Made by a program: the position numbers and the translations under genes
DNA from: UBA1081 sp045535305
Lineage (GTDB): Bacteria; Bacillota; Clostridia; Oscillospirales; Acutalibacteraceae
Assembly: GCA_045535305.1 (NCBI GenBank)
Contig: JAZSLJ010000034.1
Span: 1 to 64,000, forward strand
DNA: 64,000 bases
Direction of reading: 5' to 3'
Notes under the pieces: model-generated
Told to the model about the DNA's origin: nothing
Seen by the model: the letters and a program-made list of their open reading frames with translations, nothing else
The model's database searches: none
Part shown: positions 24,646 to 32,349 of the stretch, piece by piece
Layout: the number at the start of each line of letters is the position of its first letter
Position numbering within the stretch: the first letter of the stretch is position 1

Positions 24646-26193
24646 GTGTCAAAACAACCGGCTATTGAACTTAAAAATATAACCAAAAGATTTGGCGCAA
24701 AGGTTATCGCCAACAAAAACGTAAATCTTACCGCGCACCGTGGTGAGATTCTTTCCATTTTAGGCGAAAACGGAAGCGGCAAAACTACTCTTATGAATAT
24801 GATTGCGGGTATTTATTTCCCCGATGAGGGTCAGATTTTCATCGACGGCGAAGAAGCAATGATTTCATCACCGAAAGATGCCTTTGATTACAAAATAGGT
24901 ATGATACATCAGCATTTCAAGCTTGTTGATGTTTTTACCGCCGCAGAAAATATTGTTCTGGGCATTGAAAACGGCAAATACGACCTTAAAAAATCCACTG
25001 CAGAAATCAAAAAAATCAGCGAGCAGTACGGATTCGATATAGATACCGAAAAGAAAATATATTCAATGTCCGTATCCGAAAAGCAGACGGTAGAAATCAT
25101 AAAGGTGCTTTACAGAGGCGCAGATATTCTTATTCTTGACGAGCCTACCGCTGTTCTTACTCCGCAGGAAACGGAAAAATTGTTCGCCATTCTGCGCAAT
25201 ATGCGTGATGACGGAAAATGTATCATCATCATTACCCATAAGCTCCACGAGGTGCTTTCACTTTCCGATAAAGTTGCGGTTCTGCGTAAGGGTGAATACG
25301 TCGGCACAGTAAATACTGCCGAAACAAGCGAAAGTGAGCTTACTGAAATGATGGTGGGCAAGAAAATTGCTCTTAATATCGAAAGAAGTGAGCCTAAAAA
25401 CTGTGAAGACCGTCTTACAGTAAACGGTATATCCTGTGTTAACAGACAGGGTGCAACTGTGCTTGACAACGTTTCGTTTACCGCAAAAAGCGGCGAAATC
25501 CTCGGCGTTGCAGGTATTGCAGGCAGCGGTCAGCGCGAATTGCTTGAATCCATCGCAGGCTTACAGCATCTTTCCTCGGGTGAAATACTTTATATTGACC
25601 CCAAAACAGGAAAAACAGAGAATCTGAGAGATAAAACGCCCGTTCAGATACGCGATATGGGTGTAAGACTGTCTTTCGTACCTGAGGACAGACTCGGTAT
25701 GGGTCTTGTGGGCAATATGGATATAGTTGACAATATGATGCTCAGAAGCTACCGAAAGGGCCATTCAATGTTCTTACAGCGCAAAGCACCCAAAGACCTT
25801 GCTATGAAGATTATCAACGACCTTGAGGTTGTAACTCCCGGCGCAAACACACCCGTAAGACGTTTATCCGGCGGTAATGTTCAGAAAGTTCTTGTTGGCC
25901 GTGAAATTGCGGCATCACCCACCGTACTTATGGTTGCATACCCCGTAAGAGGTCTTGATATAAACTCATCATATATGATATATAATCTGCTCAATGAACA
26001 GAAAGAAAAAGGTGTTTCCATTATCTTTGTTGGTGAAGACCTTGATGTGCTTATTGAGCTTTGCGACAGAATTATGGTTATCGGTTCGGGCAGAATAACA
26101 GGCGTTGTTGATGCAAGAACAACAACTAAAGAAGAAATCGGTCTGCTTATGACAAAATCCGATTTTGACGGAAAGGAGAATGACAATGGATAA
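24646..26193 (+). CDS. nucleoside ABC importer, double ATPase subunit
   Basis: The 515-aa protein has two ATPase domains. Domain 1: Walker A GENGSGKT (residues 39-46), signature MSVSEKQ, Walker B ILILDEPTAVL. Domain 2: degenerate Walker A GIAGSGQRE, signature LSGGNVQK, and a Walker B lacking the acidic pair (VLMVAYPVRGLD), the usual asymmetry of ribose/nucleoside-type importers. Translation starts at GTG after GGGGTG. The gene overlaps the next by 8 bp. It powers the permeases that follow. Confidence 0.94.
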   Translation: MSKQPAIELKNITKRFGAKVIANKNVNLTAHRGEILSILGENGSGKTTLMNMIAGIYFPDEGQIFIDGEEAMISSPKDAFDYKIGMIHQHFKLVDVFTAAENIVLGIENGKYDLKKSTAEIKKISEQYGFDIDTEKKIYSMSVSEKQTVEIIKVLYRGADILILDEPTAVLTPQETEKLFAILRNMRDDGKCIIIITHKLHEVLSLSDKVAVLRKGEYVGTVNTAETSESELTEMMVGKKIALNIERSEPKNCEDRLTVNGISCVNRQGATVLDNVSFTAKSGEILGVAGIAGSGQRELLESIAGLQHLSSGEILYIDPKTGKTENLRDKTPVQIRDMGVRLSFVPEDRLGMGLVGNMDIVDNMMLRSYRKGHSMFLQRKAPKDLAMKIINDLEVVTPGANTPVRRLSGGNVQKVLVGREIAASPTVLMVAYPVRGLDINSSYMIYNLLNEQKEKGVSIIFVGEDLDVLIELCDRIMVIGSGRITGVVDARTTTKEEIGLLMTKSDFDGKENDNG

Positions 26194-27301
26194 CACAAAA
26201 GCTGTTAAACACCATCGCGAGCCGCTTATCCACATAGTAAAGCGCGACGATATGCCGTCCTGGAAAGCATGGCTCATCCGTATTGCAACCATTGTTGTTT
26301 CAATTTTCCTTATGTGTTGCCTTTCCATGATACTTACCGAAAAAAGCCTTTTTGAAACAGTTGAAATTATGTTCCGCGGAGTTTTCGGCAGAATTGAAAC
26401 AGGTTCAACGGTAATGCTCTGGAAATATCTGCAGGAAATTGCAATTCTTCTTTGCCTTGCACTTGCTCTTACGCCTGCGTTCAAAATGAAATTCTGGAAC
26501 TGCGGTGCTGAAGGTCAGGCGCTTATGGGCGGTCTTGCATCTATGATTTGTATGATAAATCTCGGTCCCAAGCTCTCCTACCCCGTTTTACTTATAGTTG
26601 TAATTGCAACAAGTATACTTGCAGGTGCAATATGGGGCGTTATTCCAGCAATTTTCAAAGCTCTTTTCAATACAAACGAAACGCTGTTCACACTTATGAT
26701 GAACTATATTGCAACACAGATTATTGCATATTACGTTTACATAGTAGGCGGCGGCTCAAACGTTATTCAGCCCGTTGAATACGGCAATCTCCCCATTATA
26801 GGCAACAACAGATACCTTGTAAACATTCTTACAGTTGCACTTATATGCGTATTTATGTATATTTACCTTAAATACAGCAAGCACGGCTACGAAATATCCG
26901 TTGTGGGTGAAAGCCAGAACACAGCAAAATACATCGGTATAAACGTTAAAAAAGTTATAGTTCGTACAATGCTTATTTCAGGCGCACTCTGCGGTGTTGC
27001 AGGTATGCTCCTTGTTGCAGGTACAGACCATTCAATCAATACAAACACAGTGGGCGGTCAGGGCTTTACCGCAATTATGGTATCCTGGCTCGGTCAGTTC
27101 AATCCGTTTATTATGGTGCTTATGACAGGTGTTATATGCTTCCTTCGTATGGGTGCAAGTAAAGTTGCAGATACCTGTATGCTCAACGCATCTTTTGCGG
27201 ATATCGTTGTAGGTATTGTTATTCTTTGCGTAGTAGGTTGTGAATTTTTCATCAGATACTCAGTTAAATTCCGCCACAGCAAGAAGGAGGTAAAAGAATG
27301 A
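26186..27301 (+). CDS. nucleoside ABC importer permease 1
   Basis: The 371-aa protein belongs to the branched-chain/ribose-type permease superfamily. It has a 30-residue cytoplasmic N-terminus and about nine hydrophobic helices, with the family stretch FWNCGAEGQALMGGLASM and the motif YEISVVGESQNTAKYIGIN in the coupling region. The ATG at 26186 follows GGAGA and overlaps the ATPase stop (ATGGATAA). It ends in a 4-bp overlap with permease 2, indicating translational coupling. Confidence 0.93.
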   Translation: MDNTKAVKHHREPLIHIVKRDDMPSWKAWLIRIATIVVSIFLMCCLSMILTEKSLFETVEIMFRGVFGRIETGSTVMLWKYLQEIAILLCLALALTPAFKMKFWNCGAEGQALMGGLASMICMINLGPKLSYPVLLIVVIATSILAGAIWGVIPAIFKALFNTNETLFTLMMNYIATQIIAYYVYIVGGGSNVIQPVEYGNLPIIGNNRYLVNILTVALICVFMYIYLKYSKHGYEISVVGESQNTAKYIGINVKKVIVRTMLISGALCGVAGMLLVAGTDHSINTNTVGGQGFTAIMVSWLGQFNPFIMVLMTGVICFLRMGASKVADTCMLNASFADIVVGIVILCVVGCEFFIRYSVKFRHSKKEVKE

Positions 27302-28281
27302 TAGTTCAGTTTATTTGCCGTGCAATACTTTTGGGCGTTCCGCTTCTCTACGGCTCAACAGGCGAAATTATAACAGAAAAATCAGGTCATCTTAACCTTG
27401 GTATTCCCGGAATTATGTACGTTGGCGCCATAAGCGGCGTTATCGGTGCATTCCTTTACGAAAACGCTTACAGCGGTGCGGAAATGAACGGTTTTCTCGC
27501 TGTTATAATACCGCTGATATGTGCTGTTATAGGTTCAACTCTTATGGGACTTATTTACAGTTTCCTTACAGTTACTCTGCGTGCTAACCAGAATGTTACA
27601 GGTCTTGCAATCACAACATTCGGCGTAGGTCTCGGTAATTTCTTCGGCGGATCGCTTATAAAGCTTACAGACAGCGATATGCCCTCAATCGCACTCACAA
27701 AAACAAGTAATTTCTTCTCGGTAAAATTACCTTTTGCCGATGACCTTGGCGCAATCGGAGAAATATTCTTCTCTCACGATTTCCTCACTTACCTTGCAAT
27801 TATCATAGCACTTATCGTATCATTTATGCTTAACCGTACACGCGTAGGTCTTAACCTTCGCTCGGTCGGTGAAAACCCCGCAACAGCCGATGCCGCGGGT
27901 ATAAACGTTACAAAATACAAATATGTTGCAACCTGTATCGGCAGTGCAATAGCAGGTCTTGGCGGTCTTCAGTACGTAATGTCATATGCTAACGGCGTAT
28001 GGTCAAACAACGCTTTCGGCGACAGAGGCTGGATGGCAATAGCTCTTGTTATTTTCGCACTCTGGAAACCATCCTCCGCAATAGTCGGCTCGTTTATCTT
28101 CGGTGCATTGTGTAATGCTAACAACTACGTAAACGGCCTCGGCGCAGAAACTCAGGAGCTTTTCAAAATGCTACCCTACGTGGTAACAATCATAGTTCTT
28201 GTTATTACAAGTATGCGTAAAAAGCGTGAACATCAGCCTCCTGCAGGATTAGGACTTCCCTATTTCAGAGAAGAACGATAA
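27298..28281 (+). CDS. nucleoside ABC importer permease 2
   Basis: This 327-aa permease is the paralogue of the previous gene: TGEIITEKSGHLNLGIPGIM near the start, about eight hydrophobic helices, and the coupling segment LNLRSVGENPATADAAGINV. AGGAGG precedes the ATG, which overlaps the previous stop (ATGA). Last gene of the xpt operon, followed by a strong terminator. Confidence 0.93.
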   Translation: MIVQFICRAILLGVPLLYGSTGEIITEKSGHLNLGIPGIMYVGAISGVIGAFLYENAYSGAEMNGFLAVIIPLICAVIGSTLMGLIYSFLTVTLRANQNVTGLAITTFGVGLGNFFGGSLIKLTDSDMPSIALTKTSNFFSVKLPFADDLGAIGEIFFSHDFLTYLAIIIALIVSFMLNRTRVGLNLRSVGENPATADAAGINVTKYKYVATCIGSAIAGLGGLQYVMSYANGVWSNNAFGDRGWMAIALVIFALWKPSSAIVGSFIFGALCNANNYVNGLGAETQELFKMLPYVVTIIVLVITSMRKKREHQPPAGLGLPYFREER

Positions 28282-28296
28282 CTAAAAAAGTTTTAA

Positions 28297-28324
28297 AACG
28301 GAGCTTTTTACAGCTCCGTTTTTC
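28297..28324 (+). terminator. terminator of the purine salvage operon
   Basis: AACGGAGCT (28297-28305), TTTTAC loop, AGCTCCGTT (28312-28320), then T. Confidence 0.9.
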
Positions 28325-28327
28325 TGC

Positions 28328-28360
28328 AAAAAAAAGCAAAACCCCGCTTTTCGGCGGGGA
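28328..28360 (-). terminator. terminator of tiny peptide gene A
   Basis: On the minus strand CCCCGC (28359-28354) pairs with GCGGGG (28347-28342), followed by TTTTGCTTTTTTTT. A GC-rich stem and long T-run placed 20 bases after a 22-codon ORF support that ORF as a real gene. Confidence 0.88.
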
Positions 28361-28380
28361 GCTTATGTGATAAAATAAAA

Positions 28381-28449
28381 TTATAAACCTAAAAATGCTT
28401 TAATAGCGTTAATGATTGTCATAAAGAAATTAACCATTGACTCTAACAT
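28381..28449 (-). CDS. tiny amphipathic peptide A (22 aa)
   Basis: A 22-codon ORF begins MLESMVNFFMTIINA and ends with IKAFLGL. ACGGAGGG stands about ten bases before the ATG and a strong terminator follows the stop. The peptide is a single amphipathic helix with hydrophobic residues every 3-4 positions, few charges and a Gly near the end, like phenol-soluble modulins or delta-lysin in general character. No signal peptide is present. The promoter is less clear: TTAACA-17-TAATAA or an extended -10 (TGATAGTAT), both upstream in 28480-28570. It resembles peptides B and C and the tail of the protein at 9548. Function unknown: toxin, membrane-associated small protein or signal. Confidence 0.65.
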   Translation of the reverse strand: MLESMVNFFMTIINAIKAFLGL

Positions 28450-28613
28450 TACAGTTTCCCTCCGTTTAATTAGTCCACAATATGAGTATTAACTACTGTT
28501 TTCATACTATCACACATTTTTACGCCGTTTGTTATCCGTTTATTAAACAAATATTAATAAAATGTTAATTAACAACCTTTACACAGTATATGTGTATAAA
28601 AAGATGTATTATA

Positions 28614-28958
28614 TCACAAAAGCAGATAAAGCAACGCAAGGGATATAATTTGATCCTGTTCTTCACCGCTTTGAAGCACCAACAACAACGCAAGAATCAA
28701 TATCGCATCGTTGTCTTTTGTTAAAAGTTCAATTAGCCCTGTATGATGCTCCGTCGGTTGAGTTTTTTGCTCTTGCGGACAGCTTTCGGGCAGTTCAACA
28801 GGATATGAAATATGCCGCACCTCATCGGGCAGCGCAATTTCGGGCTTTGTTGCCCCCTCATCCTCTAAAACTACCGTCGCGCGCCGTTTCATTTCCCTCA
28901 CCCTGTTAGCCGCGTCCTCCTGCATTTTAAGCATATCCTGATAGGAGTAATCTCTCAT
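28614..28958 (-). CDS. unknown protein with hydrophobic C-terminus
   Basis: I do not recognise this 114-aa protein. It has a charged helical start (MRDYSYQDMLKMQEDAANRV), a Pro/Glu-rich middle and a hydrophobic end of about 30 residues rich in Leu (AILILALLLVLQSGEE and SLALLYLLL), which could be one interrupted membrane helix. GAGGTGG precedes the ATG. It is the third gene of a tight minus-strand cluster with the two genes at 28968 and 29287 (9-base gap to the first of these). The 164-bp stretch before peptide A contains only A/T-rich DNA and possible promoter sequence. Confidence 0.65.
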   Translation of the reverse strand: MRDYSYQDMLKMQEDAANRVREMKRRATVVLEDEGATKPEIALPDEVRHISYPVELPESCPQEQKTQPTEHHTGLIELLTKDNDAILILALLLVLQSGEEQDQIISLALLYLLL

Positions 28959-28967
28959 TGTGCCACC

Positions 28968-29300
28968 TCACAGCAAGCCGTTTAACAGGCCCGAATCCTT
29001 TAAAAGCGGAATAAGCTGAATGATTCTTAATATTTTTATAACCTCATCCGCTTTCTGCTGTCTGGGTTCGCTCAGAAGAGGCTTAAGAGCCTTTATAAGA
29101 GCAGTTCTGTCATCATCATGGGAAATGGCATTACCGATTTTTCCGATGTTTCCGAGCAAATCCGAATTGAACATATTTGAGCTATCCGATCTGGCATTTT
29201 GCTTTTCCTGCGCATCCTGACCGAAAATGGAATTTGCGGCATTTTTAAGCTGCCGTATATCATCCTCTGTCAGCGAAGAAAGAATTTCACTGATGTCCAT
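28968..29300 (-). CDS. unknown cytoplasmic helical protein
   Basis: This 110-aa, all-helical soluble protein begins MDISEILSSLTEDDIRQLKN. The ATG at 29300 follows GGTGAT, while a TTG at 29315 lacks a site. The C-terminal half holds DDRTALIKALKPLLSEPRQQ and a run of Leu/Ile ending LLKDSGLLNGLL; I have a vague memory of this pattern in unannotated clostridial proteins but no function. It overlaps the upstream gene by 14 bp, so the two are surely co-translated. Confidence 0.65.
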   Translation of the reverse strand: MDISEILSSLTEDDIRQLKNAANSIFGQDAQEKQNARSDSSNMFNSDLLGNIGKIGNAISHDDDRTALIKALKPLLSEPRQQKADEVIKILRIIQLIPLLKDSGLLNGLL

Positions 29301-29508
29301 TCTGATCACCGCCAAGCTTTTTCATAATATTTTTAACAGCATCGGTAGACATCAGCTTTTCAAGCAGGTCGCTGTTAGACAAAATCCCGTTCAGCTTTGC
29401 CGCCTGCTCTGCACTCAGACGTCCTTGCAACTGAGATGCAAGAGCCTTATTTTCTTCCTCAGTATTATTTTTGATATGGCTTATCATATCTTCTAAATTA
29501 TCAGACAT
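29287..29508 (-). CDS. unknown small helical protein
   Basis: This 73-aa, highly charged helical protein begins MSDNLEDMISHIKNNTEEEN and ends KLGGDQNGHQ. The middle (GRLSAEQAAKLNGILSNSDL) looks like a short helical-hairpin domain. GGAGGGG precedes the ATG. First gene of the three-gene cluster, divergent from the phosphodiesterase gene only 48 bases away. Not recognised. Confidence 0.65.
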   Translation of the reverse strand: MSDNLEDMISHIKNNTEEENKALASQLQGRLSAEQAAKLNGILSNSDLLEKLMSTDAVKNIMKKLGGDQNGHQ

Positions 29509-29556
29509 AAATACCCCTCCTCTACAAAATTTTATGAAAAACGAAAGGTGATTATG

Positions 29557-30030
29557 ATGCGTTTACTTGTACTTTCAGACTCACACGGTGATTCTATTTC
29601 CCTTAGAATGGCGATAGACAACACATGGAATGCCAATGCCGTAATTTTTTTGGGCGACGGCGTGCATGATATGGAATCAATCAAAGATACCCCGTTGCTT
29701 GCGGACAAAAAAATTATAATTGTAAGAGGTAATTGCGACGGAGCACACTGCAATTACCCCGCATTGGCTATTGAAGAATTTGCAGGGGTAAAAACCTATT
29801 GCACTCACGGTCATGGTGAAATGGTTAAATACGGCTATCAGATGCTTGAAGAAAAAGCAATCGCAAACGAAGCAAAGCTCGTTCTTTTCGGCCACACCCA
29901 CACGCCATACACCCATTACAGTAACGGCTTATACATGATGAATCCGGGTAGCGTAAGGGAAAACAACTGCGGTGTCGTTGACATTACCCCTAATGGCATA
30001 CTATGTTTTAACAAAAAGATTGCTACATGA
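29557..30030 (+). CDS. YfcE/MJ0936-type metallophosphodiesterase
   Basis: The 157-aa protein contains the calcineurin-like metal motifs in order: LSDSHGD, LGDGVHD, VRGNCD, THGHGE and FGHTHTP. Proteins of this family hydrolyse phosphodiester bonds using two Mn2+ or similar ions; the physiological substrate is usually unknown. Two adjacent ATG codons follow AAAGGTG; the second (29557) has the better spacing and gives the family start MRLLVLSDSHG. Confidence 0.9.
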   Translation: MRLLVLSDSHGDSISLRMAIDNTWNANAVIFLGDGVHDMESIKDTPLLADKKIIIVRGNCDGAHCNYPALAIEEFAGVKTYCTHGHGEMVKYGYQMLEEKAIANEAKLVLFGHTHTPYTHYSNGLYMMNPGSVRENNCGVVDITPNGILCFNKKIAT

Positions 30031-30032
30031 TA

Positions 30033-30061
30033 TTGACTTTATATCGAAAAAAATGTAATAT
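30033..30061 (+). promoter_or_regulatory. promoter of the DUF5058 pair
   Basis: TTGACT (30033-30038), 17 bp, TAATAT (30056-30061), 31 bases before the start codon. Confidence 0.65.
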
Positions 30062-30091
30062 TTATTATATAAAAAAATAGGAAGTGGTACT

Positions 30092-30952
30092 ATGGATTTT
30101 AAAAGCTCAACCGTACTTTATTTAATCGCGGGCGGCGTTATTCTTTTTGTACTCGCTCAGTCTTTCTTTTTCCTTATTAAAGCTTGGAAACAGGGTGAAA
30201 AATTGGGTATTGACAAAAAGAAGCTTCGCAACACCGTAACATCAAGTGCTGTATTTACAGTTCCCTCAGCACTTTCAGTGCTTGCAACCGTTATCGCTCT
30301 TGCCCCTGCACTCGGACTCGTTATTCCTTGGGTTCGTCTGTCTGTTCTGGGTAACATAACTTATGAAACTGTTGCGGCAACAGAAGCTATCAATGCATTC
30401 GGCATCACAACAGGTATTACAGAGCCCATTACTGACCCCGAGGTTTTTGCAGGTATTGCATGGGTTATGACTCTCGGCATTTGCTTCTCACTTGTTATTC
30501 TGCCTTTTGTTGCAAAGCCTCTGCACAAGAAATTTATCAATGCAGGCAAAAAGAAAGCAAACGAACAGGCTGAATCTGTAGCTGTTGCAGAAGCAACAGA
30601 ACAGGTCGCCGAAGAAAAAGGCGCAAAGAAACAGAAAAGAAGCTTTGCAGGCTTTATGGATTATGTAACTCCTGCTCTCTTTATCGGTCTTATCGGCGCA
30701 TTTATATCAAACTCAATCCTCGGTGCAGGCAAACCCGAAACATTCGGCGACGGTGCTGGTGTTGTTTCCGTAATCACACTTGTTACTGCTGTTGTAGTTT
30801 CCATTCTTCTTGAGCTTGTTGCCAAAAAGTTCAAACTCGTGTGGCTTGAGCCGTTCGTTATGCCTATAGGTATGATTGTGGCTATGATTGCAGCTATTGT
30901 TGCATTCAACGTATTGCCGCCCGATATAGCAATTCTTGAATGGAGGGGTTAA
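30092..30952 (+). CDS. DUF5058-family membrane protein
   Basis: The 286-aa polytopic membrane protein begins MDFKSSTVLYLIAGGVILFV and shows about seven hydrophobic helices with a cytoplasmic charged insert (residues 150-190, KKKANEQAESVAVAEATEQ). It matches my memory of the DUF5058 family, thought to be a transporter component, usually paired with a second small permease as here. GGAAGTGG precedes the ATG. The partner gene starts 3 bases after the stop. Substrate unknown. Confidence 0.75.
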   Translation: MDFKSSTVLYLIAGGVILFVLAQSFFFLIKAWKQGEKLGIDKKKLRNTVTSSAVFTVPSALSVLATVIALAPALGLVIPWVRLSVLGNITYETVAATEAINAFGITTGITEPITDPEVFAGIAWVMTLGICFSLVILPFVAKPLHKKFINAGKKKANEQAESVAVAEATEQVAEEKGAKKQKRSFAGFMDYVTPALFIGLIGAFISNSILGAGKPETFGDGAGVVSVITLVTAVVVSILLELVAKKFKLVWLEPFVMPIGMIVAMIAAIVAFNVLPPDIAILEWRG

Positions 30953-30955
30953 AAA

Positions 30956-31645
30956 ATGGCTAAAAACAAAACCAAAGCAGAAAAATCATATTACGACAAG
31001 ATACATAACTGGGGCCGTATTTCAACAGTAACCGCTCTTTGCGTATTGCTCATGTTCCCCTTGGCTATATCACTTTATCTGGGCGTTTCTCCGTCTGTTG
31101 CAAAAATTATGCAGGGCTTGCTTAAGCTCATACCTCTTTATTGGAGCGTTGCTGTTGTTGAGGTTATTTTCTACACACCTATGCTCGGTGCAGGCGGAAC
31201 ATATCTCTCATTCGTAACAGGTAACATTGTTAACCTCAAGCTTCCCTGTGCTATCAGCGCAATGGAAAGTGCAGATGTAAAGTCAAACACAGAAGAGGGT
31301 GAGGTTGTTTCAACAATCGCAATCGCAACATCTTCAATTGTAACAACAATTATACTCGCAATAGGAATTATAGCTTTTGCTCCCTTCCTTGAAACATTTA
31401 CCGAAAGCAAGCTCCTTATGCCTGCATTCAAACAGGTTATCCCCGCACTTTTCGGTGCTCTCGGCGCAGGATATTTTGTTAAGAACTGGAAAATTTCCTT
31501 TGTTCCGATCATCGTTATGCTCATAATACTTGTTTTTGCTCCCACAATCGGTGCATCAACACTTATCTTCCCCGGTATCGTGGTATCTGTACTTGCTGCG
31601 TTTATTATGTATAAAGTCGGCTTCCTTGACAAAAAGACAAACTGA
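30956..31645 (+). CDS. membrane protein, partner of DUF5058 protein
   Basis: This 229-aa protein has a basic N-terminus (MAKNKTKAEKSYYDKIHNWG) and six or so hydrophobic helices, including GAGGTYLSFVTGNIVNLKLP, a Gly/Asn-rich segment between helices as often seen in transport pores. Co-transcribed with the DUF5058 gene (GGAGGGG before the ATG). I do not recognise a named family; a two-subunit transporter is the reasonable inference. Confidence 0.75.
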   Translation: MAKNKTKAEKSYYDKIHNWGRISTVTALCVLLMFPLAISLYLGVSPSVAKIMQGLLKLIPLYWSVAVVEVIFYTPMLGAGGTYLSFVTGNIVNLKLPCAISAMESADVKSNTEEGEVVSTIAIATSSIVTTIILAIGIIAFAPFLETFTESKLLMPAFKQVIPALFGALGAGYFVKNWKISFVPIIVMLIILVFAPTIGASTLIFPGIVVSVLAAFIMYKVGFLDKKTN

Positions 31646-31672
31646 TTTTACCATAATTTTTCAATAAAATTA

Positions 31673-31701
31673 TTGATTTATGATTTAATTGATGTTATAA
31701 T
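31673..31701 (+). promoter_or_regulatory. promoter of tiny peptide gene B
   Basis: TTGATT (31673-31678), 17 bp, TATAAT (31696-31701), 38 bases before the ATG at 31740. Confidence 0.72.
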
Positions 31702-31739
31702 TTAATCAAACAGAAATATATGTAAAGGAGTGCAGGTAT

Positions 31740-31895
31740 ATGTTCAACAAAGAGTATGATGATATAAATGAAGTTCTTGACCTTATTGAAAGAATCATTG
31801 ACATTATCAGAAATCTTTTCGGCGGATTACTCGGCGGATTACTCGGCGGAGCTGCAACTGATACAACAACAGCTGCTGCAGAAGAAGTAGAATAA
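31740..31895 (+). CDS. small amphipathic peptide B (51 aa)
   Basis: A 51-codon ORF starts MFNKEYDDINEVLDLIERII after AAGGAG and has its own promoter and terminator. Residues 8-28 form an amphipathic helix, then come three GGLL repeats (FGGLLGGLLGGAA) and a Thr/Ala/Glu tail. The helix-LFGG-GGAA pattern matches the tail of the secreted protein at 9548. No signal peptide. Function unknown; a membrane-interacting peptide is likely from composition. Confidence 0.72.
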   Translation: MFNKEYDDINEVLDLIERIIDIIRNLFGGLLGGLLGGAATDTTTAAAEEVE

Positions 31896-31909
31896 TTATT
31901 AAATCAGAG

Positions 31910-31944
31910 CAGGTGCTGTCTTAATGATAGCACCTGTTTTTTTA
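31910..31944 (+). terminator. terminator of peptide gene B
   Basis: CAGGTGCT (31910-31917) with AGCACCTG (31929-31936), then seven T. Confidence 0.9.
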
Positions 31945-31961
31945 CATTTATACGTCAAATG

Positions 31962-31982
31962 TTGACACAATTGTGTTATAAT
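31962..31982. promoter_or_regulatory. 12-bp palindrome at a possible extended -10 site
   Basis: ACACAATTGTGT (31965-31976) is a perfect palindrome. TATAAT (31977-31982) follows directly, preceded by TG one base upstream (extended -10). TTGACA overlaps the palindrome but only 9 bp from the TATAAT, too close for a normal -35. It could be an operator or a second start site for peptide gene C. Confidence 0.4.
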
Positions 31983-32014
31983 TGTGAAAAAAGCAATAAT
32001 ATTTATAAAAATAC

Positions 32015-32043
32015 TTGCAGATTATACGTTATTGTGATATGAT
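32015..32043 (+). promoter_or_regulatory. promoter of tiny peptide gene C
   Basis: TTGCAG (32015-32020), 17 bp, TATGAT (32038-32043), 40 bases before the start codon. Confidence 0.65.
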
Positions 32044-32083
32044 ATATGCGAATTAAAATCCCAAAGAAACGGAGGTCAATACA

Positions 32084-32206
32084 TTGAACAGCTTCACACA
32101 GATTATTAATTATATTATGTATATCATCGACCTCATTCGTAGTTGGCTTGAGAACTTAAACAATATTCCAAACAACGGCGCTGAAGATGACAATAATGTA
32201 ATTTAA
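32084..32206 (+). CDS. small amphipathic peptide C (40 aa)
   Basis: A 40-codon ORF starting with TTG eight bases after a perfect GGAGG. The product starts MNSFTQIINYIMYIIDLIRS, an amphipathic helix with Ile/Tyr/Leu on one face, followed by a polar Asn/Asp-rich tail (NNGAEDDNNVI). It has its own promoter and terminator and lies 188 bases after peptide gene B. Not recognised; grouped with peptides A and B by architecture. Confidence 0.62.
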   Translation: MNSFTQIINYIMYIIDLIRSWLENLNNIPNNGAEDDNNVI

Positions 32207-32213
32207 TAAAATT

Positions 32214-32241
32214 AAAGCCTGCGTTATGCAGGCTTTTTTTA
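32214..32241 (+). terminator. terminator of peptide gene C
   Basis: AGCCTGC (32216-32222), GTTAT, GCAGGCT (32228-32234), then T7. Confidence 0.9.
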
Positions 32242-32300
32242 TGCGTGATTGAACATCCTATTCCAAAAATAAAATTTTTGTAAAATTTTGCCAATTCTTA

Positions 32301-32329
32301 TTGACAAAGCAAAATTAAAATGTTATATT
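32301..32329 (+). promoter_or_regulatory. promoter of AbrB-like gene
   Basis: TTGACA (32301-32306), 17 bp, TATATT (32324-32329), with TGT directly before the -10 (extended -10). Confidence 0.78.
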
Positions 32330-32349
32330 GAAGAAAAAAAGGATGGTAT

